Source: CAZRZN01 sp964604565 (lineage in GTDB: Bacteria > Pseudomonadota > Alphaproteobacteria > Rhodobacterales > Rhodobacteraceae). Taken from it: DNA of 8,611 nucleotides. The notes under the pieces are model-generated. The model saw only the letters and a program-made list of their open reading frames with translations, searched no databases and had not been told where the DNA came from. Shown here one piece after another: positions 1 through 5,631 of the stretch (the first letter of the stretch is position 1; each line of letters opens with the position of its first letter). Both the position numbers and the translations under genes were made by a program. The stretch is taken from NCBI GenBank assembly GCA_964604565.1, contig CAZRZN010000193.1, positions 1 to 8,611 on the forward strand. Reading direction: 5' to 3'.

Positions 1-1263
1 TTAGGGCAGCGGGCCCGCGCGCTTGGCCGCGCGCAACCGGGCCAGATCCTCGGCGAAGGTGATGCTCTGTTCGGCTCGTGCCAGAGACCGCCGGGCCACC
101 TCTCGCACGGCACGCTGCATGTGGCGATCCTCCACCACATCCGCCAGTTCCCCAAGGGCGATTTGCAGCGCCTCATGAACTTCCAGCGCATTCCCTGCAT
201 CGCGCGCCACGGGGTCGAAGGCACACCCGATCAACGCCTCCGCGTTCAGCGGACAGGCCCAGAGCCGGTCATTCTCCGGCTCGTCCATCGCACCGACCCG
301 CGCGGGCGCCAGAACGCGCGCAAGCCGGTAGATCACGTCGATGGCCGTCCCGGGATCATTGACACCCGGCGACAGCGCCCGCACCGCAACCTCAGACAGG
401 ACGACAACGCCGAATACGGGATCCTCCTCAAAGCTGCGGTCGGCGCCCAGCGGCAGGCTTTCGCGCAGCACGGTTTCAGCTGTCAGGTCAAGCTCATCGG
501 TTCCGGAGACATGGGCGATAACCTGCCCCTCCAGGACATATCCCCCGACAGGGACCGGCACATATACGCAAAGGTCGCGTTCTTCCGCCTCGCTCTGGAT
601 CGCATATTCGAACATCTGCTGAAGATAGCCGGACTTTGTCGCCCGAATCTTCAGCGCGCCCTCCGGCACCTGCGCACCGGACGGATCAAAGGGATGCGCC
701 CCGTGACAAGGCGCCTGCGCCGCGCGCCGCACGGACGTCGCGGCCTCCGCCTCCAGCCGGGAGGCGGTGAATGTCAGGCTGCCCAGCCCTTCCAGATGCA
801 CGATCCACCGGATCAGCGACACGACCACCAAAACGACGACGCCAAGCGCCATCAGGAACAGCGCCACGATTTCGCGGTCATCGAACAGCCCGGCAGCGCG
901 CATGACGATCCCCAGCAGCGAAAAGATGAACGCGCCAAGAAAATTCGACAGCACGCCCTGCGTGATCGTGTCCTGCCGCAACACCAGGTGACTGCGCGGC
1001 GTCCAGTTCGCCGCCGCCGCCTGCAGCGCGCCCGCCATGATGGTCAGCGAAAAGATCGTCACCGCCAGCATGGAGGAGGCCAGCGTCTGGAGAATAGTGT
1101 CGACCGATCCCGCACCGATCCGCTCACCCAGCCACGCCGGGGTCAGAGGCGCCAGGAAACGCGACAGCGCCAGAGCGACTAAGGTCAGAACCGCGACACC
1201 GATCACCCTGAAATGCATGCGTCGCGTTGCCTGCCGCAACCGCCTGAGAAGACTCTTCAACAT
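1..1263 (-). CDS. DUF2254 family predicted membrane protein
   Basis: A complete 420-residue inner-membrane protein of the DUF2254 family, whose biochemical role is not established. Four hydrophobic segments lie at about residues 18-39, 54-80, 103-124 and 131-156, followed by a large soluble C-terminal part (about 160-420). The family hallmark is clear: DPVFG at 281-285, then RALSPGVNDPGTA at 295-307. An in-frame ATG lies 37 codons further upstream, but I start at MLKSLLRR because ATCAAGG sits about 7 nt before it, the basic N-terminus leads straight into the first membrane segment, and the longer version would run into the neighbouring gene. The stop is TAA at the very left edge. It is transcribed divergently from the dehydrogenase gene across 97 bp. 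Family assignment is firm; function is unknown. Confidence 0.88.
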   Translation of the reverse strand: MLKSLLRRLRQATRRMHFRVIGVAVLTLVALALSRFLAPLTPAWLGERIGAGSVDTILQTLASSMLAVTIFSLTIMAGALQAAAANWTPRSHLVLRQDTITQGVLSNFLGAFIFSLLGIVMRAAGLFDDREIVALFLMALGVVVLVVVSLIRWIVHLEGLGSLTFTASRLEAEAATSVRRAAQAPCHGAHPFDPSGAQVPEGALKIRATKSGYLQQMFEYAIQSEAEERDLCVYVPVPVGGYVLEGQVIAHVSGTDELDLTAETVLRESLPLGADRSFEEDPVFGVVVLSEVAVRALSPGVNDPGTAIDVIYRLARVLAPARVGAMDEPENDRLWACPLNAEALIGCAFDPVARDAGNALEVHEALQIALGELADVVEDRHMQRAVREVARRSLARAEQSITFAEDLARLRAAKRAGPLP

Positions 1264-1360
1264 CGACTTGCCTTGATCCCGACATCTGGTGTCGTTTGCA
1301 GGCGGTTGCCGCCAAGCGCCCGCTCTGAGACTGTGCCAGAGTTTTGACAGGAGGTCAGCC
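1264..1360. promoter_or_regulatory. Divergent intergenic region with three inverted repeats
   Basis: This 97-bp gap separates two divergent starts and so should hold promoters for both genes. I see three short inverted repeats: CGACA-TCTGG-TGTCG (1280-1294), GGCGG-TTG-CCGCC (1301-1313) and CTCTG-N9-CAGAG (1323-1341). I do not see convincing -35/-10 pairs for either direction. One or more of the repeats could be operators for a local regulator, but this is inferred from position only. Confidence 0.45.
1349..1355 (+). promoter_or_regulatory. Strong Shine-Dalgarno fixing the dehydrogenase start
   Basis: AGGAGGT is followed by 5 nt and then ATG at 1361. It excludes the in-frame start 72 nt further upstream, which has no such site and would add a 24-residue non-conserved extension ahead of the Rossmann strand. 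Confidence 0.85.
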
Positions 1361-3766
1361 ATGAAGTCCACCACCCGTGTCGTCGTGATCGGAGGCGGTG
1401 TCGTCGGCTGCTCCGTCCTCTACCACCTGACCAAACTTGGGTGGACAGACGTGATGTTGCTGGAACGCTCCGACCTCACATCGGGTTCCACTTGGCACGC
1501 GGCCGGTGGCTTTCACACGCTGAACGGCGACACCAACATGGCGGCACTGCAAGGCTATACGATCCGCCTCTATCGGGAGCTGGAGGAGCTGACAGGCATG
1601 TCCTGCGGCCTGCACCACGTGGGTGGCATAACCCTGGCTGACAACAAGGATCGCTACGACATGCTGCTCGCCGAGCGGGCCAAGCATCGCTACATGGGCC
1701 TCGACACCGAAATCATCGGCCCCGAGGACATCCGCAAGCTGGCGCCGATCGTGAACACGGAGGGCATTCTCGGCGCGCTTTACGACCCGCTTGACGGACA
1801 CCTCGATCCGTCTGGAACGACCCACGCCTACGCCCGGGCGGCCCGATTGGGCGGGGCGGAAATTCATCTGCATACCAAGGCCTTGGAAACCAATCCTCGT
1901 GCGGACGGCACATGGGACGTTGTCACCGACAAGGGCAATATCCACACCGAGCATGTGGTCAACGCAGCCGGCCTCTGGGCGCGCGAGGTGGGCGCCATGG
2001 CAGGCGTCTATCTGCCGCTGCACCCGATGGAACACCAATACCTCGTGACCGAGGAAACCCCAGAGATTTACGAACGCGATGCAGAGCATCCGCATGTCAT
2101 GGACCCGGCCGGCGAAAGCTATCTGCGTCAGGAAGGGCGCGGCCTGTGCATCGGCTTCTATGAACAACCCTGCCGGCCTTGGGCAGTCGAGGGAACGCCA
2201 TGGAATTTCGGCCATGAGCTGCTACCAGATGACTTTGACAAAATCGAACAAAGTATTGATTTTGCGTATAAACGCTTTCCCGTTCTGGAACGCGCCGGGA
2301 TCAAGTCCGTGATCCACGGGCCCTTCACCTTTGCGCCCGATGGCAACCCGCTGGTCGGCCCGATCCCGGGCTTGCGCGGCTACTGGTCTGCCTGCGGTGT
2401 CATGGCCGGCTTCAGTCAGGGCGGCGGGGTCGGCCTGATGCTGGCGCAATGGATGGTGGAGGGCGAATGCGAACGTGACACCGCGGCAATGGATGTCGCC
2501 CGCTTCGGTGACTGGATCTCGCCAGGGTATACTTTGCCGAAAGTCATTGAAAACTATCAGAAACGGTTCTCAGTCTCCTATCCAAACGAGGAACTGCCCG
2601 CCGCCCGGCCCAATCGCACGACGCCGATGTATGACATCTTTGACCGCATGGAGGCGGTCTGGGGGGCGCAATACGGGCTGGAAGTGGTGAACTATTTTGC
2701 CGCCGAGGGCGAACCGCGTTTCGAGACGCCCAGTTTTCGCCGTTCAAACGCGTTCGAGGCCACGGGCCGCGAGGTCAGGGCCGTGCGCGAGGCGGTCGGC
2801 ATCAACGAAGTCCACAATTTTGGCAAATACCGGATCAGTGGCGCCCGTGCGCGCCCTTGGCTCGACCGGATCATGGCGGGCCGGATCCCCGAGACCGGGC
2901 GCATGTCGCTGACACCCATGTTGTCACCGGCCGGGCGGATCATCGGTGACTTCACCGTCAGTTGCCTAAGCGAGACAGAGTTCCGCCTTACCGCGTCTTA
3001 CGGGGCGCAGGCCTACCACATGCGCTGGTTTCTCCAACATCAGGAAGATGGCGTAACCATCGAAAATAATAGTGATAAACAAACCGGCTTTCAGATTGCA
3101 GGACCGGAAGCACGGCGGATTCTGGGTGCCTGCACACGCACCGACATTTCCGCTATGCGCTTTTTGGATGTGCGCCGCATGACCGTTGGCATGACGGATT
3201 GCCTCGTGCAGCGCATCTCCTACACCGGGGATCTGGGCTACGAAATCTACTGCGACCCGATGGCACAACGCCAATTGTGGGACACGCTCTGGTCCGTCGG
3301 TGCGCCTTTGGGACTCAAACCCTTCGGGATGCGAGCCATGATGAGCCTGCGCCTCGACAAGTTCTTCGGCTCATGGGCGCGCGAGTTTTCACCCGACTAC
3401 ACCTGCGCAGAAACCGGCCTGGACCGCTTCATCGCCTGGTCCAAGGGGGATTTCATCGGACGCGCCGCCGCCGACGCCGAGCGTGCCGCACCGCCGCAAC
3501 GCAAGCTCGCCGTCTTCGAGGTCGACGCCCATGACGCAGACGTCCACGCCTATGAACCGGTCTGGATCGACGGCCGCGTCGAAGGCTTCTGCACTTCGGG
3601 CGGATATTCTCACCTGACTGAAAGATCGATTGCCATGGCCCTGATTCCGCGAAGCAAAGCGAGGTCCGGACTAACCGTGGAGATCGAGATCCTCGGCCAG
3701 ATGCGGCCTGCGCGCATGCTGTTGGAGCCGCTCTTTGACCCGGATGGCGCACGGATGCGGGCCTGA
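1361..3766 (+). CDS. FAD-dependent dimethylglycine/sarcosine dehydrogenase-like protein with GcvT domain
   Basis: An 801-residue two-part enzyme, probably cytoplasmic, that oxidatively demethylates an N-methyl amine; in this family the one-carbon unit usually passes to tetrahydrofolate. The N-terminal DAO-type FAD domain (about 5-365) opens with the GGGVVG dinucleotide motif (11-16) and ribose-binding E35. GSTWHAAG at 42-49 carries His46, the position of the covalent flavin histidine in mammalian dimethylglycine dehydrogenase. NAAGLWAREVG (201-211) and HPMEHQYLVTE (221-231) are also typical. An FAO_M-like linker (about 370-425) leads to a GcvT aminomethyltransferase domain with YTGDLGYEIY (621-630) and a C-terminal GcvT barrel (about 715-795). 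Length matches the family. The substrate cannot be fixed from sequence: dimethylglycine, sarcosine or another N-methyl amino acid is possible, since related marine bacteria carry several paralogues. No glycine-betaine oxygenase or folate gene is adjacent. Confidence 0.85.
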   Translation: MKSTTRVVVIGGGVVGCSVLYHLTKLGWTDVMLLERSDLTSGSTWHAAGGFHTLNGDTNMAALQGYTIRLYRELEELTGMSCGLHHVGGITLADNKDRYDMLLAERAKHRYMGLDTEIIGPEDIRKLAPIVNTEGILGALYDPLDGHLDPSGTTHAYARAARLGGAEIHLHTKALETNPRADGTWDVVTDKGNIHTEHVVNAAGLWAREVGAMAGVYLPLHPMEHQYLVTEETPEIYERDAEHPHVMDPAGESYLRQEGRGLCIGFYEQPCRPWAVEGTPWNFGHELLPDDFDKIEQSIDFAYKRFPVLERAGIKSVIHGPFTFAPDGNPLVGPIPGLRGYWSACGVMAGFSQGGGVGLMLAQWMVEGECERDTAAMDVARFGDWISPGYTLPKVIENYQKRFSVSYPNEELPAARPNRTTPMYDIFDRMEAVWGAQYGLEVVNYFAAEGEPRFETPSFRRSNAFEATGREVRAVREAVGINEVHNFGKYRISGARARPWLDRIMAGRIPETGRMSLTPMLSPAGRIIGDFTVSCLSETEFRLTASYGAQAYHMRWFLQHQEDGVTIENNSDKQTGFQIAGPEARRILGACTRTDISAMRFLDVRRMTVGMTDCLVQRISYTGDLGYEIYCDPMAQRQLWDTLWSVGAPLGLKPFGMRAMMSLRLDKFFGSWAREFSPDYTCAETGLDRFIAWSKGDFIGRAAADAERAAPPQRKLAVFEVDAHDADVHAYEPVWIDGRVEGFCTSGGYSHLTERSIAMALIPRSKARSGLTVEIEILGQMRPARMLLEPLFDPDGARMRA

Positions 3767-3870
3767 GCTGCAAGACACGCGCCGCGCCGCAGCATATGGG
3801 GTCTCCAACCGCGCCCTGCCCAATTTGGTGCGCGCTCCCCGCAAGAAATGCCACATTGTTGCGCAACCTG

Positions 3871-3886
3871 TGCTAACCTTTGCTCA
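3871..3886 (+). promoter_or_regulatory. Possible extended -10 promoter giving a leaderless start
   Basis: TGCTAACCT (3871-3879) resembles an extended -10 element (TGn plus TAACCT). The next gene's ATG begins 7 nt after it, about where transcription would start. There is no good -35 at the right distance and no Shine-Dalgarno before the ATG. The site is suggestive only. Confidence 0.25.
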
Positions 3887-4500
3887 TGCTGGATATAGCG
3901 ATTCTCATTCCCGCCGCGGGCGCATCTTCGCGGATGCGCGGTCGTGACAAGTTGACCGAAGAGGTCGATGGCACACCTTTGCTGCGGCGTCAGGCCCTGC
4001 GTGCGCGGGCGACCGGCGCGCATGTGGCGGTCACCCTGCCGGACCATGACCATCCCCGGGCCAAGACGCTGGCCGGTCTGGCGGTGCAACTTGTCTCCGT
4101 GCCCGATTCCGACCTCGGCATGTCCGCGTCCATCCGGCGCGGGGTTGGCCATTTGCCGCGCGGCATGAAAGCGGTCATCATCCTCCCGGCAGATATGCCG
4201 GAGATTGAAACATCCGACATCCAAAAGCTTATCGACGGTTTCAAGTCCATGCCCTTCCCGATGTTGCAACAAGCGACCGCCGCGGATGGAACGCCAGGAC
4301 ATCCCGTGCTTTTCCCGCAGGATTGTTTCATGTCGCTCCAGACCCTGACCGGTGACCGGGGCGCACGCGACGTGATCCGCGACAATGTCCATCGATTGCG
4401 CCTGGTTCCCCTTGCGGACCACCGCGCCCTGACCGACCTCGACACACCGGAAGCATGGCAAGAGTGGCGTCAGGCGCAGGACACCTGCCTGAGCAATTGA
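3886..4500 (+). CDS. MocA/MobA-like nucleotidyltransferase
   Basis: A 204-residue cytosolic NTP transferase of the MobA-like fold, closest in style to MocA, which transfers CMP to molybdopterin. The nucleotide-binding signature starts at residue 9, PAAGASSRMRGRDKL, with R16 and K22 in the expected places. GMSASIRRG (78-86) is the usual second motif. LPADMP (100-105) supplies the metal-binding D103, and a DLDTPEAW segment near the C-terminus is the typical closing motif. Length is normal. I start at the ATG at 3886; a TTG two codons upstream is possible but has no ribosome site either. It lies 119 bp after the dehydrogenase and before a terminator. MocA genes usually sit with xdhC or molybdoenzyme genes, none of which is visible here, so the exact nucleotide and acceptor are uncertain. 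Confidence 0.82.
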   Translation: MLDIAILIPAAGASSRMRGRDKLTEEVDGTPLLRRQALRARATGAHVAVTLPDHDHPRAKTLAGLAVQLVSVPDSDLGMSASIRRGVGHLPRGMKAVIILPADMPEIETSDIQKLIDGFKSMPFPMLQQATAADGTPGHPVLFPQDCFMSLQTLTGDRGARDVIRDNVHRLRLVPLADHRALTDLDTPEAWQEWRQAQDTCLSN

Positions 4501-4668
4501 CCGGCGGCCACACCGCGAAAAGCCGATGTCTTGACGGGTCAATGGCTTGCGGGACAGCTTGAATGCGGTATCCGCGCTGGCAAACAATGTCTCGACCTCA
4601 TCCGGTCTTCCCTGGCATTGTGCCAGTCGATAGTCATCAAACCCCGTCTTGGAAATCGCTGTCGGATG
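4501..4668 (-). pseudogene. Possible decayed coding fragment
   Basis: On the minus strand, about 55 codons read open below a TGA at 4669-4671 with protein-like composition, for example TGFDDYRLAQCQGRPDEV and later SADTAFKLSRKPLTRQDIGF. There is no start codon with a ribosome site. The frame runs into the antisense of the nucleotidyltransferase without a stop of its own. I do not recognise the family. It may be the truncated end of a lost gene or simply chance in GC-rich DNA. Confidence 0.2.
4520..4548. repeat. Imperfect hairpin after the nucleotidyltransferase
   Basis: The outer arms AAGCC (4520-4524) and GGCTT (4544-4548) enclose TTGAC-GG-GTCAA (4531-4542), giving a two-part stem with an internal loop. 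It lies 20 nt after the stop codon. No T tract follows, so it is not a classical terminator; it could stabilise or pause the 3' end. Confidence 0.3.
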
Positions 4669-4756
4669 TCATCGCGCCTCAAAATCCTGCACGGGTAAAA
4701 GGCCCACGATCCGTGATGCCATGGACCCGGTTCTGCCGGATCCCTGCTGTCAACGC

Positions 4757-4780
4757 AGGCCCGCCACGGGCCTTCTTCTC
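4757..4780 (+). terminator. Intrinsic terminator
   Basis: A perfect 7-bp stem AGGCCCG / CGGGCCT with loop CCA (4757-4773) is followed by the pyrimidine run TTCTTCTC. It is oriented to stop plus-strand transcription, presumably that of the dehydrogenase and/or nucleotidyltransferase. It lies 256 nt past the nucleotidyltransferase stop, so the transcript would have a long 3' UTR, or an unseen small RNA may end here. Confidence 0.7.
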
Positions 4781-4781
4781 T

Positions 4782-4842
4782 CGCTAAATACCTCCGGGGG
4801 TGAGGCCGAAGGCCGAGGGGGGCAGAGCCCCCTTACCAAGGG
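4782..4842. repeat. REP-like multi-hairpin element
   Basis: It starts at CGCTAAATACCTCCGGGGG and contains GGCC-GAA-GGCC (4804-4814). A GC-rich hairpin, AGGGGGGC-AGA-GCCCCCTT (4816-4834), follows; it has 7 Watson-Crick pairs plus one G-T pair. A third arm, AAGGG (4838-4842), can pair with CCCTT (4830-4834) and so competes with the second hairpin. I recall similar 'TAAATACCTC ... GGGGGCAGAGCCCCC' blocks scattered between genes in Roseobacter-group genomes; only one copy is visible here, so the dispersed status is from memory. It sits immediately after the terminator. Confidence 0.6.
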
Positions 4843-4922
4843 TGCAGACGCGCGGCCACCACCCTGCCTCTTGCGGAGTCGACCTTGCCAGGTGCCGTCG
4901 GACCACGCATCATCTGCGGGCT

Positions 4923-4941
4923 TGAAAAGGACCGCTTTTCA
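4923..4941. repeat. Perfect 7-bp inverted repeat
   Basis: TGAAAAG-GACCG-CTTTTCA is a perfect 7-bp stem with a 5-nt loop in otherwise featureless intergenic DNA. It lies about 280 nt past the 3' end of the minus-strand operon. Its role is unknown. Confidence 0.45.
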
Positions 4942-4952
4942 CGATCGCACCT

Positions 4953-4974
4953 CCAATCAAGACGTCTTGCCAAT
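4953..4974. repeat. 12-bp palindrome flanked by CCAAT direct repeats
   Basis: The perfect palindrome CAAGACGTCTTG (4958-4969) has CCAAT immediately on both sides (4953-4957 and 4970-4974). This is the architecture of a dimeric protein-binding site or of a small insertion scar with a 5-bp target duplication. Position between convergent 3' ends argues against a normal promoter operator. Confidence 0.45.
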
Positions 4975-4977
4975 AAT

Positions 4978-5000
4978 GACCGCGGTAAGACACAGCGGTC
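4978..5000. repeat. Inverted repeat GACCGC / GCGGTC
   Basis: GACCGC (4978-4983) and GCGGTC (4995-5000) form a 6-bp stem around an 11-nt loop, and ACCGCGGT (4979-4986) is itself palindromic. GACCGC also occurs in the loop region of the 4923-4941 repeat, so this 80-bp stretch repeats the same short word. Confidence 0.35.
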
Positions 5001-5217
5001 GAATGCCCGCTCCGTTCCCCGTTACTCCGTTGCCCGTGTCCCGGGCGGCTATACCGAAACAGCCTGCGTTTTTCGCGGCACAATGCCACATTCGGGGCGT
5101 CCCGCGCGGTCTTTTGCCCCCCTCGGGAAGCAGCGTGGCAAATGTATGCCTTGAGACTTGAGGCCCCAGCCGCCCCACCCCGGGGAAATCCGGCAGACTT
5201 GACAAGCCCCAAGCTGA

Positions 5218-5631
5218 TCAGTCCAACATCCGGTCTTTCAGGAATTGACGGACATCCAGCACCGATTTCTCCTCCATGGAGACATAGACCAGCCCCATGT
5301 TCGTGCGTTCCGTGACCATTTCGCCCGGAAAGGGCAGATAGCTCAGCTCGCGCGAGCCAAAGGAGGGCGAGGCCGTCCCCACCTGCCATTCGGTGCGCAA
5401 TTCGACATCGACCAGTTTCAGCGCGGTATCGCCCCCGGCCCCGGGGCGCTCAAATGGGACGCCGGCAAGCCGCAGGTAGCTTGTCTTGTCCGCCGCCTTG
5501 ACAAATCCGTCGATGAACTGCGTGGCCAGCACCTGAAGCTCTGCCGCCGCATCCTCGGGCGGCAGGTGGCTGTGCAGGTGGTCGTGGCTGTGGTTGTGGC
5601 CGATATGGCCGTTGACGATATCATGTGGCAT
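5218..5631 (-). CDS. Histidine-rich small protein, candidate metal chaperone of the guanidine hydrolase
   Basis: A 137-residue cytosolic protein that I do not recognise as a named family. The N-terminus is a metal-binding-type tail: eight histidines in the first 22 residues (3, 9, 12, 14, 16, 18, 20, 22), mostly in alternating HxH spacing. The remainder (about 26-137) has no further histidine, no cysteine, no signal peptide, no membrane segment and no P-loop, so it is neither HypA/GdmA (zinc-finger cysteines) nor HypB/GdmB (GTPase). The start overlaps the ureohydrolase stop by 11 nt and has AGAGGTGG (5636-5643) 4 nt upstream; a longer frame extension has no such support. Last gene of the operon. 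Tight coupling to a nickel-type ureohydrolase suggests metal delivery, storage or a regulatory subunit; this is inference. Confidence 0.8.
   Translation of the reverse strand: MPHDIVNGHIGHNHSHDHLHSHLPPEDAAAELQVLATQFIDGFVKAADKTSYLRLAGVPFERPGAGGDTALKLVDVELRTEWQVGTASPSFGSRELSYLPFPGEMVTERTNMGLVYVSMEEKSVLDVRQFLKDRMLD

Larger units (their letters stand above)
4501..5217. other. Non-coding region between convergent genes
   Basis: This 717-bp stretch separates the 3' ends of the nucleotidyltransferase (plus) and the minus-strand operon. I see no convincing gene in it. Open frames exist on both strands, but they run through the terminator and hairpin element and have no ribosome sites or recognisable domains. 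It holds a terminator (4757-4780), a REP-like element (4782-4842), several inverted repeats (4520-4548, 4923-4941, 4958-4969, 4978-5000) and a possible coding remnant on the minus strand (4501-4668). The minus operon has no clear intrinsic terminator just after 5218. Confidence 0.7.

Noticed and set aside
121..1182. Plus-strand open frame of 353 codons opposite the DUF2254 gene
   Set aside because: Low-complexity Arg/His/Gln-rich shadow translation; the minus frame has membrane segments and the family signature.
1355..2215. Minus-strand open frame of 286 codons inside the dehydrogenase
   Set aside because: It is antisense to the conserved FAD domain and has no independent support.
2221..2290. 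AT-rich patch inside the dehydrogenase gene (also near 2540-2570 and 3060-3085)
   Set aside because: The protein stays in frame and family-like across these patches, so they reflect local Lys/Asp/Phe/Asn content rather than an insertion.
4701..4722. Minus-strand hairpin followed by TTTT as terminator of the guanidine operon
   Set aside because: The stem is short with an internal mismatch and it lies about 500 nt beyond the last gene; too weak to call.
4649..5161. Plus-strand open frame of 170 codons in the convergent gap
   Set aside because: It reads through the terminator and the REP-like element, and has no ribosome site. The NTSGGEAEGRGGQSP stretch is just the translated repeat.
4957..5205. 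HTFATLL string on the minus strand, reminiscent of a tyrosine recombinase motif
   Set aside because: No other recombinase motif (no catalytic Arg or Tyr context, no GH box) occurs in the frame, so it is a chance match of seven residues.
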